A stretch of DNA of 64,000 bases, from NCBI RefSeq assembly GCF_964033635.1, contig NZ_OZ035533.1, positions 4,154,001 to 4,218,000 on the forward strand, given 5' to 3'. Source of the DNA: Chitinophaga sp. MM2321 (lineage in GTDB: Bacteria > Bacteroidota > Bacteroidia > Chitinophagales > Chitinophagaceae). The notes beneath the pieces were generated by a model. That model did not search any database. It was not told where the DNA came from and was given only the letters and a program-made list of their open reading frames with translations. The position numbers and the translations under genes were made by a program. This document shows, piece by piece, positions 7,661-17,410 of the stretch (its first letter is position 1; each line of letters starts with the position of its first letter).

Positions 7661-10117
7661 ATGCAATTGCACAATAAGAAGAAAATGAGACGGCATCTTA
7701 AATGGATGATTCCTGTTACCCTGCTGACCGGCGTAATGAGTGCACTGGCTATCCTGCCGCCACCCACCGATTGGTCTGACCGTCTTGTACAGGCGTTACA
7801 ACAGTTCAATACCCGTTACCCACAGGAAAAAGTCTATCTCCACCTGGATAAAGATTATTATGCCGCCGGCGAAACCATCTGGTTCAAAGGCTATGTAACC
7901 TTACAGGGACTCCCCGCTGTACAGGCTACCAACCTGTATGTAGAACTGCTTGATAAGAACAATAATATTGTACAGAAGAAGTTATTCGCTATTGGTAATG
8001 CGGGTGCTCCGGGTAATTTTGATCTCCCCGAAACCCAAAAGGCCGGCATCTACCAGCTCCGCGCTTATACCTCGTGGATGCTCAACTTTGACCCGGCTTT
8101 TACCTACTCCAGAACAATAGAAATATTTGACCCGGCCAAGAAAACGCAGCCCGCAAGTGATACAACTGCCCAGGATTTCTCCGTACAGTTCTTCCCCGAA
8201 GGTGGTAACTTCATCACCGGGCAGGCCAATCTCGTTGCCTTTAAGGCCATCGATAACAATGGATACCCTATTGAAGTGACCGGCTCCGTAAAAGGCGGCA
8301 AAGGCGCAGCTGTAGCCATTAAAACCCTGCACGACGGAATGGGCACCTTTGAAGTAACACCCGGCTCCACCCAGGATGCTTTCCAGGCAGTGGTAAAAAG
8401 CGCCAAAGGACAAAGCAAAACAATCACGCTCCCTGCTGCACAATCAACAGGTGCGTCTCTTAAAGTATACAACAAAGGCGCCCGCATTTTCTATCAGGCA
8501 GTGCCGGGCAGCGACAATGATACTTCCCTGAATGAATTGGTGGTGATCGCACAGATGGGCCAGCAGATGGTATACAAAGCATCGCTGGATGTAAGTGAAG
8601 GCCGTATCAGCGGCTTTATTCCGGCAGACAGGCTTCCCTCCGGTATCCTCCAGGTAACCCTGTTTGGTAAAAACGGACTGCCACTGGCAGAAAGACTCGC
8701 CTTCATACGCAAAAATGACCTGATGCCGCTGGATGTCCTGGAATCCGACGTTCATAGAGAGCCAAGGGCAAAAAGCACCTTTGAACTGCGGTTGCCCGAT
8801 ACCCTGCAATCCAGTATTTCCGTGTCCATTACAGATGCTGATGCCGTACCGGCAGATAAAAATGCCGCCAGCATCGTATCCACTTTCCTGCTGACTTCCG
8901 ATATCAAAGGATATGTATACAATCCTAACTGGTATTTCCGGGATGAAGATCCTGCTACCCTCCAGGCGCTGGACCTCGTGATGATGACCAACGGATGGCG
9001 GCGTTTCAGCTGGGAAAAAATTGCCAGCAATGAATTTCCGGAAATCAAATTCCCCTACGAACAGGGTCTGCTCATGAAAGGCATCGCTACTCTGCCCACC
9101 GGCCGGCCGCTGGTAAACGGTAAGCTGGACATGATCATCAAACTGCCGTTGGACAGCTCTTCCATGTTTGCTTCTGCCCCGATCAATGAAAAGGGTGAAT
9201 TCAGTATGGCCAATATGGTGTTCCCGGATACAGCGTATATCTACTACCAGGGCAATGATCTCGTGAAAAAAGGAGTGGATGTGAGCGTAAAGTTCGATAG
9301 CCATTTCTTCGACCGCGCTACGCAGGTAAAAATACCTTATCCCCTGCGCGTACCGCCGGCAGTAGATAATACCGCACTGAAACTCTTCCTGGCCGGTGCA
9401 TCAGAAAGCAATAAGGTAAACCGCGCTATCAACAACAAAACGGTATATCTCCAGGAAGTAAATGTGAATGCGAAAAAAATTAAACCGGTAGAAACAACAG
9501 AACAAAGATATGCATCCGGTATGTTCTCCGGCGGCGATGGTTATACATTTGACCTCACCAAGGAAACACCTACTTCTTACAATATCTTCCAGTACCTCCA
9601 ATCCAAAGTGGCAGGACTGAATATCACCGGTGATATGAGCAATCCATCCCTGTCATGGCGCGGTGGCAAACCTGGTTTGTACCTCAACGAAATGCAGTCG
9701 GATGTAAGTATGCTCAGCACCCTTTCCATCAATGACATTGCACTCATTAAAGTGTTCCGTCCTCCGTTTATGGGTGGCTTCGGCGGTGCTAACGGCGCCA
9801 TTGCGGTATACACCAAAAAAGGCGGCGACAATGCTGCTACACCTGATCCAAGTATCAAAGGATTCCAGTTGTACAAGAAAGCAGGGTATTCCGTAGTGAA
9901 ACAATTCTATACACCGGATTACAGCGTTAAAAAAGAAGTACACGCATTACCAGACAGACGCCTCACCCTTTACTGGAACCCGAATGTAGCCATCGATACG
10001 CTGACACATACGGCTAAAGTAGAATTCTATAACAACGATTTCTCCAAACGTTTTCGTTTAGTCGTGGAAGGTATTACGGATGAAGGCACCGTAGGAAGAC
10101 TGGAGCAGGAATATTAG
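7661..10117 (+). CDS. Secreted/outer-membrane protein with MG2-like and TonB plug domains
   Basis: 818-residue exported protein of a Bacteroidota-specific type. It has an N-terminal hydrophobic signal at about 14-32, then the MG2 (alpha-2-macroglobulin-like) opening EKVYLHLDKDYYAAGETIWF at 47-66 and several beta-rich domains. Near residue 600 comes a linker (VYLQEVNVNAKK), followed by a TonB-receptor plug-like segment with YNIFQYLQSKVAGLNITGD around 645. It has no C-terminal barrel. Homologues are annotated as plug-domain or carboxypeptidase-regulatory proteins of unknown role. An alternative start is ATG 7685 (MRRHLKWMIP), which gives a cleaner signal peptide. Confidence 0.8.
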   Translation: MQLHNKKKMRRHLKWMIPVTLLTGVMSALAILPPPTDWSDRLVQALQQFNTRYPQEKVYLHLDKDYYAAGETIWFKGYVTLQGLPAVQATNLYVELLDKNNNIVQKKLFAIGNAGAPGNFDLPETQKAGIYQLRAYTSWMLNFDPAFTYSRTIEIFDPAKKTQPASDTTAQDFSVQFFPEGGNFITGQANLVAFKAIDNNGYPIEVTGSVKGGKGAAVAIKTLHDGMGTFEVTPGSTQDAFQAVVKSAKGQSKTITLPAAQSTGASLKVYNKGARIFYQAVPGSDNDTSLNELVVIAQMGQQMVYKASLDVSEGRISGFIPADRLPSGILQVTLFGKNGLPLAERLAFIRKNDLMPLDVLESDVHREPRAKSTFELRLPDTLQSSISVSITDADAVPADKNAASIVSTFLLTSDIKGYVYNPNWYFRDEDPATLQALDLVMMTNGWRRFSWEKIASNEFPEIKFPYEQGLLMKGIATLPTGRPLVNGKLDMIIKLPLDSSSMFASAPINEKGEFSMANMVFPDTAYIYYQGNDLVKKGVDVSVKFDSHFFDRATQVKIPYPLRVPPAVDNTALKLFLAGASESNKVNRAINNKTVYLQEVNVNAKKIKPVETTEQRYASGMFSGGDGYTFDLTKETPTSYNIFQYLQSKVAGLNITGDMSNPSLSWRGGKPGLYLNEMQSDVSMLSTLSINDIALIKVFRPPFMGGFGGANGAIAVYTKKGGDNAATPDPSIKGFQLYKKAGYSVVKQFYTPDYSVKKEVHALPDRRLTLYWNPNVAIDTLTHTAKVEFYNNDFSKRFRLVVEGITDEGTVGRLEQEY

Positions 10118-10129
10118 GAGACGAACCCG

Positions 10130-11470
10130 TCATCCTAATATCCCTGATAAAAAGAAACCCGCTATTACGGAAACGGCTACACTAACAAGCCCGGGTATCA
10201 TAAAGCTATGGTTCAGCAGGTACTTCCCGAAATGAGTACTGCCCGTGCGGTCAAAATTGACTGCCGCCAGCAGCGTAGGATACCCGGGTAAAACAAAGTC
10301 ACCATTTACCGCCGGAAACATCGCCACCAGATGCGGCGGAAGAATGCCCAGGGCTACCCCCAGCGGCATCAACGCCTTGGTGGTAGCCGCCTGGCTGAAG
10401 AGTAAGATTCCCAACACAAATAAGGCGATGGCAAAAGTCCAGGGGGCTGCCCGCACGATATCACCCAGCGTATGCTCTATAACAAGGGTATTGGTTTGCA
10501 TAAACGTAGCACTCATCCACACCACACCGAAAACAGCTATTACCGCCTGCGAGCCGGAAGTAAACAACGGCGCTTTGGCCACTTCCGCTGCCGTGGTTTT
10601 GCAAAACAATATGATAGCTGCTGCTGCCGATAACATCAACAGCTCTATTACGGTGGCCATTTTTACATGACCTTTCAGATCTATTGCCAGGTTGCTTTTA
10701 CCTGCTTCGAAAGAAGGCAGCAGATTGGGGTATGCACCCACCAGCACAATCAGCAGCACTACCGTAGCAAAGATCAGTACAGATAATTTAGCCCCTGGCT
10801 TCAAAGGCCCATCGCTTTGCCGGATGTCAGTATTGATGTCGGCGGCAAAGACAGGATCTTTCATGCGTTCCAGGAATACCGGATCTTTGTCCAGCTCCTT
10901 CCCTTTTTTCCAGCACACCGCCACACCTGCCAGCGTACCGATGATTGTGGCCGGTATACATATTTTCAGGATATACAGCAGATCTGCCTGTCCGTTCAGA
11001 ATTGTGATCAAAGCCGCCGTAGCAGCAGAAACGGGACTGGCTGTAATAGCCAGATGTGCAGAGATCACTGAAATGCTCAGCGCCCTTTCAGGGCGGATAC
11101 GCTTTTTGGTGGCTACTTCCGATATAACGGGAAGTAAGGAATAAGTAATATGGGAAGTACCGGCAAACAGGGTAAAGCAATACGTTACCAGTGGACCGAG
11201 TAATACAATCAGGGAAGGTTTACTGCGCAGAATCTTTTCTGCCAGCCGCACGAGGTAGTCCATACCTCCTGCGGCCTGCAGCGTAGCAGCGGTAGTTACC
11301 ACCGCCAGGATAATAAGCATCACATCAATCGGCGGATCAGCCGGCCGCATCCTGAAAACAAAGATATAGACCGCCAGCGCCACCATCCCCATTACACCAA
11401 GTCCAATGCCTTTCATGCGGGCTCCCACAAGAATAGCTGCCAATAAAATTGCAAACTCCAACCAGATCAT
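10130..11470 (-). CDS. Anaerobic C4-dicarboxylate transporter, DcuA/DcuB family
   Basis: Polytopic inner-membrane carrier of 446 residues, about 11 hydrophobic segments, matching DcuA/DcuB throughout. Examples are PPIDVMLIILAVVTTAATLQ near residue 50, LFAGTSHITYSLLPVISEVA near 110 and ITASPVSAAT near 147. The family exchanges fumarate, aspartate, malate and succinate. It lies 59 bases downstream of aspA on the same strand, so the two probably form an operon for aspartate uptake and conversion to fumarate. DcuA and DcuB cannot be told apart confidently by eye. Confidence 0.93.
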   Translation of the reverse strand: MIWLEFAILLAAILVGARMKGIGLGVMGMVALAVYIFVFRMRPADPPIDVMLIILAVVTTAATLQAAGGMDYLVRLAEKILRSKPSLIVLLGPLVTYCFTLFAGTSHITYSLLPVISEVATKKRIRPERALSISVISAHLAITASPVSAATAALITILNGQADLLYILKICIPATIIGTLAGVAVCWKKGKELDKDPVFLERMKDPVFAADINTDIRQSDGPLKPGAKLSVLIFATVVLLIVLVGAYPNLLPSFEAGKSNLAIDLKGHVKMATVIELLMLSAAAAIILFCKTTAAEVAKAPLFTSGSQAVIAVFGVVWMSATFMQTNTLVIEHTLGDIVRAAPWTFAIALFVLGILLFSQAATTKALMPLGVALGILPPHLVAMFPAVNGDFVLPGYPTLLAAVNFDRTGSTHFGKYLLNHSFMIPGLVSVAVSVIAGFFLSGILG

Positions 11471-11529
11471 ATTGAAAATATGTATGGCTGAAGATACTCA
11501 ATATCATCAGAAATTATACTATATAGCTA

Positions 11530-12933
11530 CTATTGAATAAACTGTGGTCTGATCATATTTTCAAACGTATAGATCTCATCCCATTTCTGCTGGGTAATAA
11601 GTTGCTTTTCTTTTACCACCAGCTCGTGTACTGATTTACCTGACTCCAGTGCTTCCCGTGCTATAAGCGCACATTTTTCGTAACCCAGGATGGGATTCAG
11701 TTGTGTAACAATACCAATACTGTTCATCACCATCTGTTTGGTATGTTCTGCATTGGCAGTGATGCCCAGGATACATTTTTCTTTCAGTGTACGACAGGCA
11801 TTCGTCATATAAGTAATCGCTGTGAAGAGTGCAAAAGAGATCACCGGTTCCATTACATTCAGCTGTAACTGTCCTGCTTCCGCAGCCATGGTAACCGTAA
11901 GATCGGCGCCAATCACATAATAGGCGGTCTGATTAACCACTTCCGGAATTACCGGGTTTACTTTACCAGGCATGATAGAAGATCCGGGTTGCATAGCCGG
12001 CAGATTAATTTCGTGTAGCCCTGTCCGTGGACCGGAAGACAAGAGTCTTAAATCATTACATATTTTAGAAACCTTAACGGCTGTACGTTTCAACACACCG
12101 GATAATTGCACATACGCGCCGGCATCATTGGTGGCTTCGATCAGGTTTTCGGCCAGCACAAGATCCAGTCCGGTCACTTCCCGCAGGTATTCCGTAACCA
12201 GTTCGGCATATCCATGCGGTGCATTTACGCGCGTACCAATAGCTGTAGCGCCCATATTTATTTCGGATATCAGGCGCTTACTGTCTTCTACCCTCGATAA
12301 CTCTTCATGCAGATTAATAGCAAATGCATGAAACTCATCGCCCAGGCTCATAGGCACAGCGTCCTGTAATTGGGTACGACCCATTTTAAGTACATCCTTG
12401 AACTCTTCTCCCTTGGTATTAAACGCAAGCGACAGGTCGCCCAGCACATCTTTGTAAACATTCAACTTAAGGATAAGAGCGATTCTGAAGGCAGTAGGAT
12501 AAGCATCGTTTGTAGACTGTGAACAGTTCACATGATTATTTGGATGACAGTAATCATAATCTCCCTTTTCCTTTCCCATCATTTCCAGTGCAACATTCGC
12601 AATAACTTCATTGGCATTCATATTCACCGAAGTACCAGCGCCCCCCTGAATAAGATCGCTCAGAAATTGGTTATCAAACTCTCCGTTGATAACACGATCA
12701 CACGCCCTGATAATAAATCCGGCTATATTTTTATCCAGCACCCCCAGATCGCGGTTAGCCATAGCAGCGGCTTTCTTCACATAGCCGAGGCTTTTCACAA
12801 ATATAGGTTCTACCATCAGCGGAATACCGGTAATATGAAAATTTTCCAGTGCACGCAGTGTTTGAATGCCATAGTAAACATCCTGCGGTAGTTCCTTCTC
12901 ACCCAGGAAATCAGACTCTATCCTTTTCGACAT
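11530..12933 (-). CDS. aspA: Aspartate ammonia-lyase
   Basis: Reversibly splits L-aspartate into fumarate and ammonia. 467 residues, the usual length of the fumarase/aspartase superfamily. The signature loop GSSIMPGKVNPVIPE, with the catalytic serine, is near residue 320; SQSTNDAYPTAFRIA near 145 and MGRTQLQDAVPMSLG near 190 are the other two conserved regions. The aspartase form is favoured over fumarase C by the N-terminus (ESDFLGEKELPQDVYYGIQT) and by the adjacent Dcu carrier gene. Confidence 0.95.
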   Translation of the reverse strand: MSKRIESDFLGEKELPQDVYYGIQTLRALENFHITGIPLMVEPIFVKSLGYVKKAAAMANRDLGVLDKNIAGFIIRACDRVINGEFDNQFLSDLIQGGAGTSVNMNANEVIANVALEMMGKEKGDYDYCHPNNHVNCSQSTNDAYPTAFRIALILKLNVYKDVLGDLSLAFNTKGEEFKDVLKMGRTQLQDAVPMSLGDEFHAFAINLHEELSRVEDSKRLISEINMGATAIGTRVNAPHGYAELVTEYLREVTGLDLVLAENLIEATNDAGAYVQLSGVLKRTAVKVSKICNDLRLLSSGPRTGLHEINLPAMQPGSSIMPGKVNPVIPEVVNQTAYYVIGADLTVTMAAEAGQLQLNVMEPVISFALFTAITYMTNACRTLKEKCILGITANAEHTKQMVMNSIGIVTQLNPILGYEKCALIAREALESGKSVHELVVKEKQLITQQKWDEIYTFENMIRPQFIQ

Positions 12934-13056
12934 AACATAAAATTTAGGGCCAAAAGTTAAATGGTTTAAATACGGCCATCAGAATAATTTTTGTAATTTC
13001 ATTTAAAACAAATCGATCATACGATCATTACCAACCCGCAATCTCGCCATTTATTT

Positions 13057-14160
13057 ATGATGTTCCGAATTTCACTGCTCAGTTTCCTGTTTTTATTTTT
13101 TTTGGGAGATAAAATCTTCGCACAACATCTGACTCCTTACTTCCACGCAGCAGAATATGGAGAGCTACTGAAAATGATAGATCGCCTGGGCGATACTCCC
13201 TGGACAAAAGTTACCTCCACCGCACCCCGGGACTGCGAACTGACATACCGTTCCGCAGAAGCAGGACTTGCTAACCGCTGGGATCTCTGGCTGAATAAAA
13301 AAGAACGTATAGGCTTTATCGTGATAAGGGGTACTGATAACACGACAACTTCCTGGATGGAAAACTTCTACGCAGGCATGATCAGTGCACAAGGCACATT
13401 AAAACTGGACGACAGTACTAACTTCCCTTATAAAGTGGCAGCAGACAGCAAAGCATATGTACACGCAGGCTGGATGCTGGGGCTGGCAGCCATGGCGCCG
13501 GAAATGGTCAACAAGATAAAGGACTGCTACCGGCAAGGGATACACGAATTTGTGATTGCCGGCCATAGTCAGGGTGGCGCTATTGCCTTCCTCGCACGCT
13601 CCTACTTTCAATACCTGGATGACCTGCCAAAAGATATTGTATTTAAAACCTATTGCAGTGCAGCACCTAAACCGGGCAATCTCTTCTACGCATACGACTT
13701 TGACTTTATAACCCGCGATGGCTGGGGGCTGCGGGTGGTAAATGCGCGCGACTGGGTACCGGAAGTGCCCTTCTCCCTGCAAACAACAAAAGACTTCAAC
13801 ACCGCAAATCCTTTCACAAATATTAAAGGCGCCATAAAAAAACAGAAATTCCCCGTACATATAGCATTGGGATACGCCTACGGAAGATTGGACCGCCCCT
13901 CTAAAAGGGCCAGTCGCCGCATGCAGCGTGTGCTGGGCAAAATGGTGTATACCCGCGTAAAAAAGGTCCTGCCGGAGTATGAGATGCCCGTTTTTGTAAA
14001 CAGCCACAATTATACCCCCGCAGGTTCACCAGTTATCTTGTACCCCGTAGCGGGCTATGATGAAAAATTTAAAACAGACGGCAATCACATCTTCATACAT
14101 CATATGCCGGCGCCTTACCGCTGGTTATTGCAACAGATTTATCAGGTAGATCCGAACTAA
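13057..14160 (+). CDS. Secreted lipase, class 3 (alpha/beta hydrolase)
   Basis: 367 residues with a signal peptide (MMFRISLLSFLFLFFLGDKIFA, cut near 22). The nucleophile elbow is AGHSQGGAIAFLA with Ser171; an RGTDN oxyanion-type strand is near 91-95, and late Asp and His residues (NARDWVPEVP, and NHIFIHHMPAP near the end) are candidates for the rest of the triad. This fits the Lipase_3 family, acting on lipids outside the cytoplasm. The stop overlaps the convergent 180-residue gene by 4 bases. Confidence 0.85.
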   Translation: MMFRISLLSFLFLFFLGDKIFAQHLTPYFHAAEYGELLKMIDRLGDTPWTKVTSTAPRDCELTYRSAEAGLANRWDLWLNKKERIGFIVIRGTDNTTTSWMENFYAGMISAQGTLKLDDSTNFPYKVAADSKAYVHAGWMLGLAAMAPEMVNKIKDCYRQGIHEFVIAGHSQGGAIAFLARSYFQYLDDLPKDIVFKTYCSAAPKPGNLFYAYDFDFITRDGWGLRVVNARDWVPEVPFSLQTTKDFNTANPFTNIKGAIKKQKFPVHIALGYAYGRLDRPSKRASRRMQRVLGKMVYTRVKKVLPEYEMPVFVNSHNYTPAGSPVILYPVAGYDEKFKTDGNHIFIHHMPAPYRWLLQQIYQVDPN

Positions 14161-14699
14161 TCGTTGCCGCTTTTATCACCGGTAAACCAGTGTTCCTTGT
14201 CTCTGAACAATACATTGAAAGTGGTGAGGGAACCATAGATACGGGTGATGTATTGCTGCATATTGATCTTCTCTTCATCTGTCAGCACTTTGTGGCTGTT
14301 GATGTTCTGTTCCAGTACACGCAGCCGGTCACGCAGCATCACAATTTTATGAAAGAAGGTTTCAATAGGCAACTCCTTTGCTTTCAACGTAGTGTCGCCG
14401 GGTTGTAATACAAGCGTACCGTTTCTCCAGCGGTCGCCCAGCGGCACTACCTCTGTAATACCGCCCCACAGGCGCAGTATTTTCAACAAAGACGTTTCCA
14501 CATCTGATGTTGTTTCTACTTCCGGCGTTTCATTTTCTGCCACCAGCACTTCAAACAGGTGATCTGTTTTATCAATCATCTTAATACCATGGTCTATAAA
14601 TGCCACACGGTATTGCGCATACTTTACGCCCACAACCACGCCCGGACCAAAATGCGCATGTTGTACCCTTGATCCGATCCCGAGTGTTAGTTCTTCCAT
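14157..14699 (-). CDS. Unrecognised protein with N-terminal Tudor-like (UvrD/CarD-type) fold
   Basis: 180 residues from ATG 14699; a TTG 15 bases further upstream is possible. The N-terminus (GSRVQHAHFGPGVVVGV, about residues 8-24) resembles the small beta-barrel found in UvrD/PcrA tails and CarD-like proteins (DUF3553-type). The rest is charged and helical with a likely coiled coil at about 125-160. No catalytic motif is visible. Cytosolic, function unknown. It is convergent with the lipase, sharing 4 bases. Confidence 0.65.
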   Translation of the reverse strand: MEELTLGIGSRVQHAHFGPGVVVGVKYAQYRVAFIDHGIKMIDKTDHLFEVLVAENETPEVETTSDVETSLLKILRLWGGITEVVPLGDRWRNGTLVLQPGDTTLKAKELPIETFFHKIVMLRDRLRVLEQNINSHKVLTDEEKINMQQYITRIYGSLTTFNVLFRDKEHWFTGDKSGND

Positions 14700-14863
14700 C
14701 TTTTTTTTCTTCAAACATAAGTATTACTTACGATAGCTACAGCCCCAAATTTATGACCGGATAACAGCTGGACTATTGACCAATTTAAAAGTGGACTAGT
14801 ACGCCTACTTCCGCAATAATTACTTTTACATGGTAAATTATTCAACACATAAATCAATTAGGA

Positions 14864-15310
14864 ATGAAAGAACGATTTCTCATGAAAACAGTGCAACCCG
14901 GGGCCTTTACCGCTATGATGGCAATGGAGAAATACATCGCTACAACGGGCATAGATCCATTGCATAAAGAACTGATCAAAATAAGAGCATCACAAATAAA
15001 TGGATGTGGTTATTGCCTTGACTTGCACACAAAAGATGCCCGTAAACTGGGAGAAACAGAGCAAAGGCTGTACCTGTTAAGCGTTTGGCGGGAGGCGCCT
15101 CAGTTCAGCGAAGCAGAAAAAACCATCCTGGCGATGACAGAAGAGGTTACACTCATCAGTCAGAAAGGGCTTACAGATGAAACGTATGAACAGGCCGTGC
15201 ATCACTTCGGGCAGGAAGGTACGGCGCAACTGATCATGGCAATTATCGCTATCAATGCCTGGAACCGCATCGGCATTTCTTCCCACAGGATTCCAGGTGA
15301 ACACTATTAA
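14864..15310 (+). CDS. Carboxymuconolactone decarboxylase / AhpD-like protein
   Basis: 148 residues. It contains the AhpD-type redox motif CGYCLDLHTKDARKLGE near residue 49, with two cysteines and a downstream histidine, as in alkylhydroperoxidase AhpD-core proteins. Probably a small peroxidase or thiol-redox enzyme. ATG 14864 follows AATTAGGA; ATG 14882 is an alternative. It is 12 bases upstream of the acetyltransferase gene, so the two are probably cotranscribed. The upstream TACTTTTA (14820) is a one-mismatch -7 box. Confidence 0.9.
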   Translation: MKERFLMKTVQPGAFTAMMAMEKYIATTGIDPLHKELIKIRASQINGCGYCLDLHTKDARKLGETEQRLYLLSVWREAPQFSEAEKTILAMTEEVTLISQKGLTDETYEQAVHHFGQEGTAQLIMAIIAINAWNRIGISSHRIPGEHY

Positions 15311-15322
15311 AATGCAGTCAAA

Positions 15323-15757
15323 ATGAGATCTGTTCAGACAGCATCTGATGATGCGTCTCTGCTGGCATGCCAGGATGTAATCCTCACATTACGGCCACAT
15401 ATCCAGCCAGGAACGCTGATAGTACAAATAAAGGAAATGCAGCAAACAGGCTACCGGATCATTTATCTTACAGCGGATGATGATCCATCAAAAGTGGTGG
15501 CCTTCGCGGGTTATCGGCATAAACAAACCCTCCATTCAGGAAAGTTTATTTATATAGACGACCTCGCCACCTTACCGGAGTACCGTAAACAGGGCTATTC
15601 ATCGTTACTCCTCTATCATATCCGGGAACTAGCCGCAAACGAAGGACTAAAGGTAGTGCAACTGGACTCAGGGCATAGTCTGGCACCTGCACACCGCTTA
15701 TACTTTCAACAAGGCTATTATATTTCGGCGCATCATTTTACACTGAATATTTTTTGA
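15323..15757 (+). CDS. GNAT family N-acetyltransferase
   Basis: 144 residues spanning a single acetyltransferase domain. FIYIDDLATLPEYRKQGYSS (about 75-94) is motif A with the acetyl-CoA loop (R/Q-x-x-G-x-S variant RKQGYSS), followed by the LDSGHSLAPAHRLYFQQGY region typical of GNAT motif B. The acceptor is unknown. Its TGA stop is the first three bases of the hairpin arm at 15755. Confidence 0.88.
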   Translation: MRSVQTASDDASLLACQDVILTLRPHIQPGTLIVQIKEMQQTGYRIIYLTADDDPSKVVAFAGYRHKQTLHSGKFIYIDDLATLPEYRKQGYSSLLLYHIRELAANEGLKVVQLDSGHSLAPAHRLYFQQGYYISAHHFTLNIF

Positions 15758-15871
15758 TTTACGATTTTGGAATTTAGGAATTTAGAAATGCAGCGAAGAT
15801 CAAATGTGATACAAGTTGAAATTTTAATCTCCGTTGCATTTCTAAATTCCAAAATCGTAAATCGTAAATCA
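15755..15871. repeat. Long imperfect inverted repeat (type II hairpin) supplying two stop codons
   Basis: Left arm 15755-15801, right arm 15824-15871. Both ends read TGATTTACGATT on their own strand. The arms pair through AATTTAGAAATGCA with a few mismatches, and each carries a different short tandem duplication (AGGAATTT left, ATTTACG right). The TGA at each outer end is the stop codon of the adjoining gene: the acetyltransferase on plus and the 401-residue gene on minus. Confidence 0.9.
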
Positions 15872-17074
15872 CTCCTTTACTTTATTCAGAAAGAAGGACA
15901 ATTTAAATAATAGTTCGTCCTGCAAACCTGCACGCAGCTTGGCTTCCTCGTCGGTAATACCTAACCGGCGTAAACGCTGATAATATACATAGGAGCCACC
16001 TATCAGTTCCAGGCACTCTTGTATTTTGCGTTGCACTTCGGCGTCTTTAGTACGTTTTTCAAATTCTTTTTTAGTGAGAATTTTATCGACGAAGTAGAAG
16101 TTATCTTTATCTTCTACCCACTTGTTGCCGTCGCGATGTTGCGGTTTATATACTTCCAGGTAGCAGTTATCCAGTTTCAATACCGATCCGAATTCAGCAC
16201 GGATATCAATCACTGTAGGCTTTTCCGCTGCGGGATTGGCCAGGCGTTTTTTAATATGGTTACTGATTTCCACACCCAGTTCATCACTGCTCATCAGGAT
16301 CTGGTTCAGTTCAGAAAATTCCAGGCTGATGGTAATGCGGGTATAACTTCTTCCGATTTTGATCTTTCCAAAAAGGCTCGGTGTAGTTTGTTCATCAAAG
16401 ATGATGTCTTCCACCTGTACTTTGGTGATCGTTTTATAATCGGGTTTGTAGCCTTCTTCGGAAGGTGTAGCGCGTTTGTTGACCAGTCTGGCTGTTTCCT
16501 GTCTGCGGGTATGCTGAATATAATCATCGATGAAACGCAGTTCATGTTTTTTCAGTTTGGCGTATAACTCGTGTGTGGAGTAATTATTCATTTTACTCAA
16601 CAGCGTCAGGTCATTCCAACTGTGGAAATGATGCATTTTTTTCAGTTCCTCGAGGATATCAGTTGCGGCCATGGTACGGCGATAATATAGCTCTCCTACC
16701 AGGAATAACGCGTATTCCTGCGCCGGGTAGCCCAGTTCCGGGAGCACATCATAAGGACTTCTTTTTTGCTCTCTTGCACTTTCCAGTAACTCTATATCAG
16801 ACATAACAGGTGCCAACAGATATTTACGCGCGGCCGACCGTAGTTTTTTACTTACGTAATCCAATAGCTGGTCACTCACATGACTATGATGTACAAAATC
16901 ATGCAGAATTTGTACAAAACGGCGCGATGTAGGTAATCCAAACTGTGTAAGAATATCATTCTCCAGGTCCAGCACATCCTCACTCCCAGGCTCCTCTTTT
17001 CCAGGTTTCACCCGTTGGTCCATTTGCTGGTAACGCTGATAGTACTCCTGTAATTTCAGTTTAAGCTGATCCAT
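15869..17074 (-). CDS. Hypothetical cytosolic protein, function unknown
   Basis: 401 residues from ATG 17074 (MDQLKLKLQEYYQRYQ). The open frame runs 47 codons further upstream, but that part has no protein-like character and includes the leader. I do not recognise the family. The N-terminal half is helical and charged; RFIDDYIQHTRRQETARLVNKR (about 182-203) is basic, and a beta-rich stretch follows at about 235-320. There is no signal peptide or membrane segment. A strong consensus promoter lies about 200 bases upstream, and the stop codon is in a hairpin arm. Confidence 0.7.
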   Translation of the reverse strand: MDQLKLKLQEYYQRYQQMDQRVKPGKEEPGSEDVLDLENDILTQFGLPTSRRFVQILHDFVHHSHVSDQLLDYVSKKLRSAARKYLLAPVMSDIELLESAREQKRSPYDVLPELGYPAQEYALFLVGELYYRRTMAATDILEELKKMHHFHSWNDLTLLSKMNNYSTHELYAKLKKHELRFIDDYIQHTRRQETARLVNKRATPSEEGYKPDYKTITKVQVEDIIFDEQTTPSLFGKIKIGRSYTRITISLEFSELNQILMSSDELGVEISNHIKKRLANPAAEKPTVIDIRAEFGSVLKLDNCYLEVYKPQHRDGNKWVEDKDNFYFVDKILTKKEFEKRTKDAEVQRKIQECLELIGGSYVYYQRLRRLGITDEEAKLRAGLQDELLFKLSFFLNKVKE

Positions 17075-17275
17075 AATATGTATACAATTAATAGTTAAAT
17101 ACTTTTTAAAAACACGACTTCTAAGGGGAATGTCATTTTTTCTTGCATCCGGGTCAACACATGACCCTTTGCAGGACATAGAAAGCCTGAAACCAGGTTT
17201 TGTCCGATGCCACATTCATAACATCATGCTGATATTCAATAACTTATAAAAATGGGAATTGTAATGGGAAGTGCG

Positions 17276-17306
17276 CAAAGATACCACTTTTCACGAAGAG
17301 GACAAA
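17276..17306 (-). promoter_or_regulatory. Consensus promoter of the 401-residue gene
   Basis: On the minus strand, TTTG (17306-17303), a 19-base spacer, then TATCTTTG (17283-17276): an exact match to the Bacteroidota -33/-7 pair. Transcription would start near 17270, giving a leader of about 195 bases. Within the 410-base gene-free stretch 17075-17485 I see only this promoter and the tRNA promoter; the leader shows no obvious riboswitch. Confidence 0.75.
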
Positions 17307-17410
17307 AACCTGGAAGCCTGGTTGAACTGTTTTTACAACAGTGGAAAAAAGAGGGCTCACTTGTTGTTTTTCTTCATATATAACCCCCTGAAAAAATATT
17401 TCTGAAAGTA

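Noticed and set aside
8444..9304. 286-codon minus-strand open frame opposite the MG2/plug gene
   Set aside because: No signal, motif or start context; the plus-strand protein has recognisable domains.
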